DNA from: Nocardia cyriacigeorgica
GTDB lineage: Bacteria > Actinomycetota > Actinomycetes > Mycobacteriales > Mycobacteriaceae
Direction: 5' to 3'
Length of the DNA: 64,000 bases
NCBI RefSeq assembly: GCF_010858045.1
Contig: NZ_JAAGVC010000009.1
Span: 62,001-126,000, forward strand
Positions 18,865 through 27,602 of this stretch are shown in pieces (within the stretch, counting starts at the first letter, position 1; each line of letters opens with the position of its first letter). The notes beneath the pieces are model-generated. The model was given only the letters and a program-made list of their open reading frames with translations. It had not been told where the DNA came from and made no database searches. The position numbers were made by a program, and so were the translations under genes.

Positions 18865-19620
18865 ATGGCGCTGGATCTGAACAGTGATCTCGGCGAAGGC
18901 TTCGGGCCGTGGACGATGGGCGATGACGCGGCGATGCTCGACATCGTCACCAGCGCCAACATCGCCTGCGGCGGGCACGCCGGTGATCCGACGATCATGC
19001 GCCGCACCTGCGCGTCGGCGGTGGAGAAGGGCGTCCGGATCGGTGCCCACGTCGGCTACCGCGATCTGGCCGGATTCGGCCGGCGCGCGATCGCGGTGGC
19101 GCCCGCCGAACTGCGCGACGAGGTGCTGTACCAGATCGGCGGCCTGGATGGTTTCGCCCGCGCCGAGGGCGACCGGGTGCGGTATGTGAAGCCGCACGGC
19201 GCGCTCTATCACGCGGCCGCACGGGATCGGAAGATCGCCGACGCGGTGCTGGCCGCGGTCGCCGAATATGATCCCGAGCTCGCGCTGCTCGGCCCGGCCG
19301 GTACCGAACTCGAACACGCCGCCGGCCATATCGGGGTGCGGTTCATCGGCGAGGGGTTCGCCGATCGCGGCTACACCCCGTCCGGTGGACTCGCCGAGCG
19401 CGGTACCTCCGGGGCGATTCTGCATACCAATGAGGCGGTCGCCCAGGCGGTCTCGATCGCCATGTCCGGCACCGCGCGCACCGTCGGCGGGTCCGGTGAG
19501 GTCACCGTGCGCGCGACGAGCATCTGCGTGCACGGCGATACCCCCGAGGCGGTGGACATGGCCCGGCTGATCCGGGAGACGCTGGATGAGGTCGGCGTGG
19601 TGGTCGCGCCCTTCAGCTGA
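18865..19620 (+). CDS. pxpA: 5-oxoprolinase subunit PxpA (LamB/YcsF family)
   Basis: 251 aa. With PxpB and PxpC it hydrolyses 5-oxoproline (pyroglutamate) to glutamate using ATP. Family signatures are clear: NSDLGEGFGPW at the start, NIACGGHAGDP, GAHVGYRDLAGFGRR, YVKPHGALYH, and FADRGYTPSGGLAERG. ATG 18865 is preferred over ATG 18841 because GGGAAGGA lies 5-10 nt before it and the family begins with this segment. It is first in a pxpABC operon. Confidence 0.94.
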   Translation: MALDLNSDLGEGFGPWTMGDDAAMLDIVTSANIACGGHAGDPTIMRRTCASAVEKGVRIGAHVGYRDLAGFGRRAIAVAPAELRDEVLYQIGGLDGFARAEGDRVRYVKPHGALYHAAARDRKIADAVLAAVAEYDPELALLGPAGTELEHAAGHIGVRFIGEGFADRGYTPSGGLAERGTSGAILHTNEAVAQAVSIAMSGTARTVGGSGEVTVRATSICVHGDTPEAVDMARLIRETLDEVGVVVAPFS

Positions 19621-19709
19621 ACGGGGTGACCCGCCCCGGCCGGGTGCGCGCGATCGCCGATAGTGCGCGCGCGGGGGCCGTACCATCGGTGGCCTGGAGG
19701 GAGGCGCTG

Positions 19710-20414
19710 ATGACAACATCGACCGGTTCGGTGCCCCACCGGGCGCGTACCGATGCCGCCGCGCAGGCCATTCGCCCGGCCGGTGATCGCGCCTTTCTGC
19801 TCACTCCGCATCCGGCGGACGCGGTAGCGGAATTGGCTGCGACACTGCGCGATCGGCGGCTCGACGGGGTGCAGGATGTGCTACCCGCCGCCGAAACCGT
19901 GCTGGTCACGCTGCGATCCACCCGCGACGCCGAGCCGGTCCGGCGGGCGTTGCGCACCGTCCTCGAGGAGCTGTCCGAGCGCGCCGATTCCGGCGACGTT
20001 TCCCGTGGAACATCGCCCGTGGGCGAGCCGGTGGTGATCCCCGTGCACTACGACGGCGCCGATCTGGACGAGGTCGCCCGGACGCTCGGCCTCGGCGTCG
20101 AGGGCGTGATCGCCGCGCACACCGGAACCGTATGGCATTGCGCCTTCGTCGGTTTCGCGCCCGGCTTCGGCTACCTGCGCTCCCCCGACGACCGCCTCAC
20201 CGTGCCGCGCCGCGCCGAGTCGCGGACGGCGATCCCGGCCGGGAGCGTCGCGTTGGCGGGCGGATATTCGGCGGTTTATCCGCGTAAGTCGCCGGGCGGG
20301 TGGCAGTTGATCGGACGTACCGAGCTGACCATGTGGGACGTCGATCGCGATCCGCCCGCGCTGATCCGAGCGGGCACCGCGGTGCGTTTCGTCGATGCTC
20401 GGGCAAGCCGATGA
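19710..20414 (+). CDS. pxpB: 5-oxoprolinase subunit PxpB (KipI family)
   Basis: 234 aa, the second subunit of the ATP-dependent 5-oxoprolinase. The C-terminal half carries the family core: IPVHYDGADLDEVA, HTGTVWHCAFVGFAPGFGYL, VPRRAESRTAIPAGSVALAGGYSAVYP and GGWQLIGRT. The N-terminal part is less conserved. The start is ATG 19710, with GGAGGGAGGC upstream; 28 open codons before it lack homology. An imperfect parS-like sequence is embedded near codons 96-101. Confidence 0.92.
   Translation: MTTSTGSVPHRARTDAAAQAIRPAGDRAFLLTPHPADAVAELAATLRDRRLDGVQDVLPAAETVLVTLRSTRDAEPVRRALRTVLEELSERADSGDVSRGTSPVGEPVVIPVHYDGADLDEVARTLGLGVEGVIAAHTGTVWHCAFVGFAPGFGYLRSPDDRLTVPRRAESRTAIPAGSVALAGGYSAVYPRKSPGGWQLIGRTELTMWDVDRDPPALIRAGTAVRFVDARASR
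19997..20012. promoter_or_regulatory. degenerate parS-like site inside pxpB
   Basis: The complementary strand reads TGTTCCACGGGAAACG. Against the Bacillus-type consensus TGTTNCACGTGAAACA it has two mismatches, one being the same central G found in the two copies at parA. It lies about 19 kb from parA, within the distance over which origin-proximal parS sites usually scatter. It may be a weak ParB site or chance. Confidence 0.35.
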
Positions 20415-20510
20415 GACCGGGCTACGGCGCACGCGCGGATGAGCTCAGCGCGCCCGCGCCGACGGGACGATGAGAGCGGACGGGTCTGTGGCAGCGCCGG
20501 GGAGGCAGGA

Positions 20511-21377
20511 ATGACCGACGATGCGAAACTCCTGGTCGAACGGGTGGGTCCGCTGGCGACCATCCAGGATCTCGGCCGCGCCGGTTGGTTCGATTCGGGC
20601 GTCGGTGTATCCGGAGCGGCCGATCGCGCGGCGCTCCGATTGGCCAATCGGCTGGTCGGGAATCCGGAGGGTCATGCCGGGATCGAGGTGTTGCTCGGCG
20701 GTGTGCGAGTGCGGACCATGCGCCACACCACGCTCGCCATCACGGGAGCGCCCGCGCCGGTGACGGTCGACGGCCGTCCGGTCGGGCATGCCAGCGTGCT
20801 GGAACTCGAAGCGGACCAAGTCGTTTCGCTCGGCCTCGCGTCGACGGGGTTGCGCAGTTATATCGGCGTGCGCGGCGGCGTCGACGTCGCGCCGGTACTC
20901 GGCTCGCGCAGCCGCGACACCATGTCCGGGATCGGGCCGCGACCGCTGCGCGCGGGTGATGAGGTGCCCATCGGCCCTGCGCCACGGACCTTTCCGATCC
21001 TCGACCTCGCGCCGCTGCCGAATCTGCCGGTGGTGCTGGAGATTCGAGCCATGCCCGGCCCACGGGACGACTGGTTCACCGATCCGGCGGCCTTGTTCGC
21101 AGGCAGCTGGTCGGTCAGCGCCGACGTCGACCGGGTCGGTGCGCGGCTGCGCCGGGAATCCGGGCCGCCGCTGGAACGATCTCGCACACAGGAACTTCCG
21201 ACCGAGGGGGTCGCGCTCGGCGCCATTCAGGTGCCGCCGGCCGGGCAACCGGTGGTGTTTCTCGCCGATCACCCGATCACCGGTGGCTATCCGGTGATCG
21301 CGGTGGTGGCCGATGCCGACATCGACCTCATGGCGCAGGCCAGGCCCGGGCAGACGGTGCGGTTCCGGCGCTGCTGA
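20511..21377 (+). CDS. pxpC: 5-oxoprolinase subunit PxpC (KipA family)
   Basis: 288 aa, the biotin-independent carboxyltransferase-like subunit of 5-oxoprolinase. Signatures: VGPLATIQDLGRAGW near residue 10, GVSGAADRAALRLANRLVGN, GLRSYIGVRGGVD, SRSRDTMSGIG, and the closing ADHPITGGYPVIAVV. ATG 20511 is preceded by GGGGAGGCAGGA; upstream codons to 20439 are open but non-homologous. The stop TGA directly abuts the stop of the convergent DUF4185 gene. Confidence 0.93.
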   Translation: MTDDAKLLVERVGPLATIQDLGRAGWFDSGVGVSGAADRAALRLANRLVGNPEGHAGIEVLLGGVRVRTMRHTTLAITGAPAPVTVDGRPVGHASVLELEADQVVSLGLASTGLRSYIGVRGGVDVAPVLGSRSRDTMSGIGPRPLRAGDEVPIGPAPRTFPILDLAPLPNLPVVLEIRAMPGPRDDWFTDPAALFAGSWSVSADVDRVGARLRRESGPPLERSRTQELPTEGVALGAIQVPPAGQPVVFLADHPITGGYPVIAVVADADIDLMAQARPGQTVRFRRC

Positions 21378-23003
21378 TCAGGGCTGATCGAGGCGGGCGT
21401 GCATGAGATAGACGTTGTAACTGTCCCAGGCCGAGATGGTGAAATACAGATCCTTCGCCGTCGACCACGGATGGATGAAGCCGCCGTAGGACTTGGGGTA
21501 GTCGGTGGTCGACACCAGCGGCACCGCCTCGGTCCACGCACCCTGCGGTGACGCCGCGGTCCGCAGGACGATCGCGCCGCGCGCCGAATCCAGATACACC
21601 ATCTGCCAGCGGTCCGATTCCGCGTCGTAGCGAACCGACAGTTCCGAAGCGATCCCGGGAACCAATGGGGTCGCGAGGTTTTCGGCCGCGGGCGCCCAGG
21701 TGCCGCCCACCCAGTACTGATAGGCCGACTTGTTGAGCACCTCGTCCTTTGGCACCCTGGCCAGGCCGATCACGCCGATGCGCCCGTTGGGTGTGCCGAA
21801 CATGTAGACGTAATCGCCCTGCGGGACCATCGCCGCCACCTGGAACCGGCCGAGCCCGAACAGGTTCTCCCACTTGGCATGCTGATCCTTGACCCAGGTG
21901 CTGCCGTTGTCGTCGGAGTAGGCGATCCCGCCGTAATTGGTCCACCACAGGCCGGGGATGCGGCTCCAGCGGTTCACCGACATATAGCTCAGGTACTGGC
22001 GGTCGCCGAGGGCGAAGCCGGAGGTGGGGATGGTGGTGGTCTCCCAGTTCTTCACCTTGCGGCTGCCGAGGAGTTCGGCGGCGTGGCAGCGGCTGTCCTG
22101 CACCATGGTGTCGATCCGCAGCCCGTCGGCGAGGTCGCGGTCGGTGCTGTAACCGAGGACGTTGCTGCGCCAGTCCTCGTCCGCGCCGCCCGCGCCGCCC
22201 GGACTCCAGCCCTTGCCGAAGGTGTCGCCGAACACCACGGCCACCTCACCGGGCCGGTTCTCCCACATCAGGCCGAGATCGGTGCCGTCGACCTGCCAGC
22301 GCACATCGGTCCGGTTCGCCGAGCCGGGGCCGGTGACCTGCTCGACCAACCGCACCGACTCCACCCGGGCCGGCGCGACCGCGGCGCTCAGCGGTCCGGG
22401 TTCGGCGGGGTGCACCACGTGGGGCGGTGCGGGTTGCGGTGGGTCGCCCGGCTCGCCGGGTACCGGGACCGGGATGGGTTCGATCTCGGGTTTGATCTGG
22501 ATCTTGGGCAGTTTGATCGGCTCGGCGGAACCGGAGGAGCTGCCGGAACCGGAACCAGGGCCCGAGCCACTACTCGAACCCGAACCCGGCGGCGCCGGTG
22601 GCGACTGCGGGGCGGGAGCCGATTCTTCCGGCTTCGCGTTGTCGCGGATATCGGGGCACGGGTTGCGGCAGGGATCGCTCGGCAGCGGCTCCGGCACGAT
22701 CCGGGTGTTGTCCTGCGGCGGGTCCGGCACCGGCACGGGGGTGAGCTGCGGGACCGGAACCGGGATATCGATCTGCGGCGGCAGCGGTGGCGCGGGCGGC
22801 TGAGCGGGGTCCGGCTCACGGGCGAGCGGATCGAAACCCACCTCGCCGCAACTGTTCACCGGCGGCGGCGCCCACGGAAACGGTGCCGCCTGCACCGGCG
22901 CAGGCACCGCGAGCACACCCGTGAGCAGCACGCCGAACAGGGCGGGACGGAGCGGGGCGGCGGCGCGGGAGTGGATACCGAGGTGGTTCGGCAGAAGTCC
23001 CAT
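21378..23003 (-). CDS. secreted DUF4185 protein with proline-rich linker
   Basis: 541 codons with stop. An N-terminal signal peptide (MGLLPNHLGIHSRAAAPLRP, then a hydrophobic stretch ending PAPVQAAP) is followed by about 200 residues of Pro-rich and Ser/Gly repeat linker, then a DUF4185 domain of roughly 300 residues. The domain resembles a beta-propeller/sialidase-like fold, with VVFGDTFG, SYMSVNRW and YSDDNGSTW motifs. DUF4185 proteins are frequent exported proteins of mycolate actinobacteria, with proposed glycan-hydrolase activity. ATG 23003 is chosen because the signal peptide starts there. Confidence 0.82.
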   Translation of the reverse strand: MGLLPNHLGIHSRAAAPLRPALFGVLLTGVLAVPAPVQAAPFPWAPPPVNSCGEVGFDPLAREPDPAQPPAPPLPPQIDIPVPVPQLTPVPVPDPPQDNTRIVPEPLPSDPCRNPCPDIRDNAKPEESAPAPQSPPAPPGSGSSSGSGPGSGSGSSSGSAEPIKLPKIQIKPEIEPIPVPVPGEPGDPPQPAPPHVVHPAEPGPLSAAVAPARVESVRLVEQVTGPGSANRTDVRWQVDGTDLGLMWENRPGEVAVVFGDTFGKGWSPGGAGGADEDWRSNVLGYSTDRDLADGLRIDTMVQDSRCHAAELLGSRKVKNWETTTIPTSGFALGDRQYLSYMSVNRWSRIPGLWWTNYGGIAYSDDNGSTWVKDQHAKWENLFGLGRFQVAAMVPQGDYVYMFGTPNGRIGVIGLARVPKDEVLNKSAYQYWVGGTWAPAAENLATPLVPGIASELSVRYDAESDRWQMVYLDSARGAIVLRTAASPQGAWTEAVPLVSTTDYPKSYGGFIHPWSTAKDLYFTISAWDSYNVYLMHARLDQP

Positions 23004-23203
23004 GGCGCGGCGGCTCCCGGGTCGGATCGGAACGGGCGTACCTGATCCCGTGGCCCCACCGGTGCAGCCGGCTCCGGGGCCCGGCCGGATCAAGCGAAGA
23101 TCAACTTACCGTGCGGGAAGCACGAATCGAGGGATGGGAGCCCCCGATCGACGAATGTTGCTCGCGGTGGAACCGGATCGGCGCGCGCCGCGTCCAAGCA
23201 GAT

Positions 23204-23902
23204 ATGAACGAGATCGAGTACGCCTTCGGAACCGGCGACGGCGCCGTCGACGTCTGGTCGACGCAGGCGAATCTGGAACTGGCCGGATCGCCGGACGCCG
23301 TGCAGCTGGACTTCGACGGCGACGGGCTGATCGACGACGCCATGTGGGACACCCAGGGCGATGGCGTCGCCGACGTCGCCGCCCTCGACCTGAACGACGA
23401 CGGCGTACTCGATGCCTTCTTCACCGACCCGTCCGGCACGGGCGTCTGGGACCACCAGATCACCGGAACCAGCGCCGACGCGGCCAGTGAGCCCCTGGAC
23501 TGGATCGTCCGAGGCGATGCCCCGCCGGCCCCCGCCGGTCACGACTCCCCCGCCGGGTACGCGGCCACACACCCCGGCCCCGCGGAGGATCCGCGCGCGG
23601 GGCAGGCCGCGCCCGAGTCGGTTTCCGGGCAGCACGCCCCGCCCCATCCGGCGCCGTCGATGGGTCCTTCCGGCGGGCACGGCGACCAGCCGCCTCTCGC
23701 GAGTCGGCCCGGCCCGATGCCCGCGCCGCCGCAGCCGATTCCGCCGGTGGATCCGTTCGGGCGGCCGGATATGCAGCCGGGCAATCCAGCGGGCCTGGTG
23801 GTGCAGTTCGACCTGGAGATGCAGGTGCATGCGTTGCCCGGGCAGCAAGAACTGTCTGTGGATCCGGCGGTGGCCGGGTCCACAGCCGACGAGCGGGGCT
23901 GA
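23204..23902 (+). CDS. hypothetical protein with aspartate-rich calcium-type repeats
   Basis: 232 aa. The N-terminal 95 residues contain three spaced acidic repeats of the form D-x-D/N-x-D-G-x-x-D (DFDGDGLIDD, DTQGDGVADV, DLNDDGVLDA), like EF-hand/thrombospondin-3 calcium loops. The rest is Pro/Gly/Ala-rich and disordered, with a short hydrophobic patch GLVVQFDLEMQV near the end. No signal peptide was seen. It resembles DUF6802-type actinobacterial proteins from memory, which is uncertain. An upstream GTG at 23111 would add 31 residues without extra homology. It is divergent from the DUF4185 gene. Confidence 0.65.
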   Translation: MNEIEYAFGTGDGAVDVWSTQANLELAGSPDAVQLDFDGDGLIDDAMWDTQGDGVADVAALDLNDDGVLDAFFTDPSGTGVWDHQITGTSADAASEPLDWIVRGDAPPAPAGHDSPAGYAATHPGPAEDPRAGQAAPESVSGQHAPPHPAPSMGPSGGHGDQPPLASRPGPMPAPPQPIPPVDPFGRPDMQPGNPAGLVVQFDLEMQVHALPGQQELSVDPAVAGSTADERG

Positions 23903-24045
23903 GCGTCCTCCTCGTCCAGCCGGTCCGGGCAGGATCGACGAACTCCGCCGACGTTCGAGGGGTCGATGTGCGGGGTTGGCCGATCCGCCTGGACACCCGG
24001 GGCTTATCGGCTACTCGACGTGAACAGCGCGTTGACGCTACCGGC

Positions 24046-25452
24046 TCAGCGCGTGCTCCTCGCCGCCCGTGCACGCCGGGAGTTCAGGGCGATGGCGGCT
24101 ACGCCCGCGCAATAGATGGCCGCACCGGCCGCCACCACCGGCAGTGACCGGCCGTCGGTGGGGACGACCAGCGCGGTGAGCGCGATGGCCAGCACGAACG
24201 CCACATTGAACACGGTGTCCTGGAGGGCGAACACCTGGCCGCGCCGGGTGTCGTCGACATCGATCTGCATGGCCGCGTCACCGGTGAGTTTGATGGTCTG
24301 GCCGGCCAAACCGAACAGGAAGGCCCCGGCAAGCAGCAGTTGGTGGGCCCGATGCGCGGCGTCACCCGTGTCGGCCACCGCGATCGGCGTCACCAGCAGC
24401 AGCTGCACTGCCGTCGCGGTCACCAAGCCCGCCAGCACGGTGCGCGGCCTGCCCAACCGTGGGATCAGCACCGGCGCGACCACCGCGGCCACCAGCATGC
24501 CGCTCGCCGTCGCGGCGATCGCGACACCGAAGCCGATCAGGCCGCTGTCCACGCCCGAGCCGTCCGAGGGCGCCTGCCGCAGCACCAGCACCATGATCAG
24601 CGTGTTCATCCCGAACACGATGCGGTGCGTGCCGATACCGATCATCGCGGTGGTGACCTGCACCGAATCCCAGACCGCGCGGGCGCCGGTGCGCAGTCCG
24701 GTCGCGACCGCGCGCACCGTGCCGGTTCGTGCGGCCGACCCGGCTTCCGGGCCGAGCGCGCGAGCCGCGAATCCGGCCGCCAGCAGCGCACCCGCCACCG
24801 AACCGGTCGCGCTCGCGCCCACCGCGACCGCCGATCCGGTATCCCCCGCGCCGATCAGCCCGATCACCGCGACCGACGCCGCGGCCCCCACCCCGGCACA
24901 GCCGGAGGCCACCGTGGCGAGCACCGAATTCGTCGGCACCAGCCAGCGCTGCGCCAGCACCCGTGGCAGCGCGGCCGAGACCCCCGCCATCACGAACCTG
25001 CTGATCCCCACCACCGCGAGCGCGAGCAACAGCAGCGGCGTCTCGCCGATCCCGCCGAGCAGGCCGAGGCTCACGACACCGATCAGCACTGCCCGCAGCA
25101 CATTCGCCACCAGCAGCACCGTGCGCCGATCCCATCGGTCCAGCAGCGCGCCCGCGTACGGTCCGATGAAGGAATACGGGAGCAACAGCACCGCGAACCC
25201 GGCCGCGATGGCCAGTGGATCGGTCTCGCGTTCGGGATTGAACAGGATGGCACCCGAGAGCGCCGCCTGGAACATGCCGTCACCGAACTGTCCGGTGAAC
25301 CGGACCAGCGCAAGCCGCGCCACACCGGGGCTCTCCCGCAGGGCGGTGCGAAAAGCCCTGGCCTTGCCGAGCGCGTTCATCGGCGGTGCGGGGGCGGCAG
25401 GCTCGCCGGACTCGTCCGCCCCATGGCGGTTGTCGGGGCGAGCACTGGACAC
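24046..25452 (-). CDS. MFS transporter
   Basis: 468 aa, about 12 membrane helices separated by short loops. A helix-2/3 loop LLDRWDRRTVLL matches the MFS signature G-x-x-x-D-R-x-x-R-R. The first 45 residues are polar and cytoplasmic. The substrate is unknown; it resembles the MFS_1/enterobactin-exporter-like drug or siderophore exporters. The start is GTG 25452, with TAGCCT 7 nt before it and no ribosome-binding site, consistent with leaderless translation. Confidence 0.85.
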   Translation of the reverse strand: MSSARPDNRHGADESGEPAAPAPPMNALGKARAFRTALRESPGVARLALVRFTGQFGDGMFQAALSGAILFNPERETDPLAIAAGFAVLLLPYSFIGPYAGALLDRWDRRTVLLVANVLRAVLIGVVSLGLLGGIGETPLLLLALAVVGISRFVMAGVSAALPRVLAQRWLVPTNSVLATVASGCAGVGAAASVAVIGLIGAGDTGSAVAVGASATGSVAGALLAAGFAARALGPEAGSAARTGTVRAVATGLRTGARAVWDSVQVTTAMIGIGTHRIVFGMNTLIMVLVLRQAPSDGSGVDSGLIGFGVAIAATASGMLVAAVVAPVLIPRLGRPRTVLAGLVTATAVQLLLVTPIAVADTGDAAHRAHQLLLAGAFLFGLAGQTIKLTGDAAMQIDVDDTRRGQVFALQDTVFNVAFVLAIALTALVVPTDGRSLPVVAAGAAIYCAGVAAIALNSRRARAARSTR

Positions 25453-25459
25453 GGCCGTG

Positions 25460-25465
25460 AGGCTA
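25460..25465 (-). promoter_or_regulatory. -10 hexamer for leaderless MFS transcript
   Basis: TAGCCT on the minus strand, then 7 nt, then GTG 25452. Confidence 0.45.
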
Positions 25466-25530
25466 CCCGGAGCAGGTTCTGTCCATATTTCCCAGCATGC
25501 CCGGCCGTGGTCGCCGCGGTGCGGGAGTGG

Positions 25531-25998
25531 TCAGCGAATTCCGGTGCTGACCAGTGCGATGACTGTTTGCCGCATATCCGGCGCCATCGGCAACTCGGCC
25601 AGCCCCTCGGCATCGATCCAGGCGTAGGCGTCGTGTTCGCCGGGTGCCAGTTCGACCTCACCTGGTTCGGCCTCTACCACGAAGGCGAATTTACGGACTC
25701 GTGCCTTCGTTCTGGTGGCGTAGTCGAAGCTGCCCAGAAAATCGGTGATCGCGCGTAACCGCAGACCGGTTTCCTCGTGCAGTTCCCTGGCCACGCTCTC
25801 GGCGAAGCTTTCCCCCGTTTCGACACCGCCGCCGGGCAGTTCGTACATGCCGCCGTGATAATCGTCCGGTACCCGCCGCACGACCAGCAGTTTCCGGTCG
25901 CGGAATACTGCGACGCCGACCACGAAGTCGGTGATCCCGTCGCGGTGCGCCTCGGTGCGGAGCTGCCGCTCGACGCGGGCGAGTGTTTCCGGTCGCAT
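25531..25998 (-). CDS. Nudix hydrolase
   Basis: 155 aa single-domain Nudix protein. The Nudix box G-x5-E-x7-REL-HEE-x-GL is complete at about residues 57-79, preceded by the substrate-side MYELPGG. The product class (nucleoside di/triphosphate or ADP-ribose) cannot be assigned. ATG 25998 is chosen because GGAGGG lies 8 nt upstream; an ATG at 26007 directly abuts that ribosome-binding site and is less likely. Confidence 0.85.
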   Translation of the reverse strand: MRPETLARVERQLRTEAHRDGITDFVVGVAVFRDRKLLVVRRVPDDYHGGMYELPGGGVETGESFAESVARELHEETGLRLRAITDFLGSFDYATRTKARVRKFAFVVEAEPGEVELAPGEHDAYAWIDAEGLAELPMAPDMRQTVIALVSTGIR

Positions 25999-26106
25999 CC
26001 GGCCCATCCCTCCGGTTCCCTTGGGGCACATTCTGTTACGCCACCGCACCGATTCGGCAGATCGGCCGGTACTGCTCACCTACCGTTCATCCGCTGGTCG
26101 CTCGCG

Positions 26107-26112
26107 TAAAAT
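26107..26112 (+). promoter_or_regulatory. possible -10 of the pirin gene
   Basis: TAAAAT in a locally AT-rich patch, about 110 bp before the pirin start. No good -35 was found 16-18 bp upstream, so this is a weak call. Confidence 0.3.
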
Positions 26113-26222
26113 GCCGAGTGCAGACAATTTACAAGGAATGGGGAGTATCGCGCGCCCGCGGTCGCGCCTGCGGTACTTCGACCGGAAAGGCGATGGTGCC
26201 AGGGCCCGAGAGGAGGACCGCG

Positions 26223-27014
26223 ATGTCCACACTCACGACTCCGCATATTGATGTCCATCGCGGCGGCGACCGCATGAAAACGCGTATCTCGTGGCTCGAT
26301 TCGAAACACTCGTTCTCGTTCGGCCAGCACTACGACCCCGATAACACCCATCACGGGCTGTTGCTCGTGAATAACGAGGATATAGTTCTGCCAGGTCAGG
26401 GCTTCGATACCCATCCGCATCGGGATATGGAGATCGTCACCTGGGTGCTCAGCGGCAGCCTTGTCCATCAGGATTCCCTCGGCCACAGCGGAATCATCTA
26501 TCCGGGCCTGGCCCAGCGGATGAGCGCGGGCACCGGAATTATGCATTCGGAGAAGAACGATTCCTGGCGGCTGGACGGGAATCGACCCGAACACGACGAG
26601 CCGGTCCATTTCGTGCAGATGTGGGTGCTGCCGGATGAGCCCGGCGTCGAGCCCGGCTACCAGCAGCTCGAGATCGACGATCAGCTGGCCGGCGGCGGCC
26701 TGGTCACCGTCGCCTCCGGGCTCCCCCGCTATCGCGACCGCACCGCCATCGCCATCAACAGCAGCCATTCGGCGTTGCACGTGGCCCGGCTCGCGGCCAC
26801 CGAGCCGGGCGGTCCCGATTCGGTCATCGAGTTGCCCGACGCGCTGTATCTGCACGTGTTCATCGCGCGCGGCGAGGTCGATATGGAGGGCGTCGGCCCG
26901 CTCTACGAGGGCGACGCGGTGCGGATGACGCGCTCGGGTGGGCAGCGCATCACCGCGCGGATGCCCTCGGAAGTCCTGGTCTGGGAGATGCACGCGCGCC
27001 TCGGCGGTCCATAG
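26223..27014 (+). CDS. pirin family protein (bicupin)
   Basis: 263 aa. The N-terminal cupin carries the pirin iron ligands, with THPHRDME (His64, His66) and the LGHSGIIYPGLAQRMSAGTGIMHSE segment. A second, degenerate cupin follows. The YhhW/YhaK-type pirins are metal-dependent proteins, some acting as quercetin 2,3-dioxygenases; the physiological role is usually unknown. ATG 26223 follows GAGAGGAGGACC, a strong ribosome-binding site. The open frame upstream of it is non-coding. Confidence 0.9.
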   Translation: MSTLTTPHIDVHRGGDRMKTRISWLDSKHSFSFGQHYDPDNTHHGLLLVNNEDIVLPGQGFDTHPHRDMEIVTWVLSGSLVHQDSLGHSGIIYPGLAQRMSAGTGIMHSEKNDSWRLDGNRPEHDEPVHFVQMWVLPDEPGVEPGYQQLEIDDQLAGGGLVTVASGLPRYRDRTAIAINSSHSALHVARLAATEPGGPDSVIELPDALYLHVFIARGEVDMEGVGPLYEGDAVRMTRSGGQRITARMPSEVLVWEMHARLGGP

Positions 27015-27131
27015 GCGGCACGCCGGAACGGACGCCGACGCACCGGTCCACACGCGGTCCGCCATTACCATCGAAGGCCGGCGGGCGCGATCCATCGATG
27101 CCCAAGCCGGCGGCCCGACCGAGAGGACACC

Positions 27132-27602
27132 ATGTCGCAGTATCCGCCTCCTCCTCCCGGCGACTATCCATCCCCGCCGCCCGGCCGGTACCCGGGTCAG
27201 CCCGAATACTGGCAGGAATCGCCCCAGCGCAAGGGTCTCGCGATCACCGCGCTGGTGCTCGGCATCCTGGCCGCACTGAGCTTCTGGACGGTCGTCGGCG
27301 GCGTCCTGTTCGGCCTGTTCGCGGTGATCTTCGGCGTGATCGCGGTGATCAAGGCGACGCGGGGCCGTGCCGGTGGTGCCGTCATGGCGTGGATCGGGCT
27401 GATCCTCGGTGCGCTCGCGATCGTCGGTGCCGTCATCGCCGGCATCGTCTACTGGGGGTTCGCCGAGGAGACCGGCTTCACCGACTTCTACGACTGCGTG
27501 AGCAACGCCGGCGGCGATCAGGCCAAGATCGACCAGTGCGAACGGGAATGGAACCAGCGCATCGAAGACAAGGTCGGCATCACCCCGACTCCCGCGCCCT
27601 GA
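27132..27602 (+). CDS. DUF4190 membrane protein
   Basis: 156 aa. A proline/tyrosine-rich cytoplasmic N-terminus (about 1-36) is followed by two membrane hairpin segments (about 38-75 and 82-112) with the GVIAVIKATRGRAGGAVMAWIGLILG pattern of DUF4190, then a C-terminal outer domain with two cysteines (DCVSNAG, QCEREW). The function is unknown. ATG 27132 has GAGAGGA upstream. Its 3' end overlaps the convergent gene at 27580-28104 by 23 bp. Confidence 0.82.
   Translation: MSQYPPPPPGDYPSPPPGRYPGQPEYWQESPQRKGLAITALVLGILAALSFWTVVGGVLFGLFAVIFGVIAVIKATRGRAGGAVMAWIGLILGALAIVGAVIAGIVYWGFAEETGFTDFYDCVSNAGGDQAKIDQCEREWNQRIEDKVGITPTPAP

Noticed and set aside
22500..22620. Short Ser/Gly-coding tandem repeat in the DUF4185 gene, considered as a CRISPR-like or mobile repeat
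   Set aside because: It is an in-frame linker of GS-type repeats without regular spacers.
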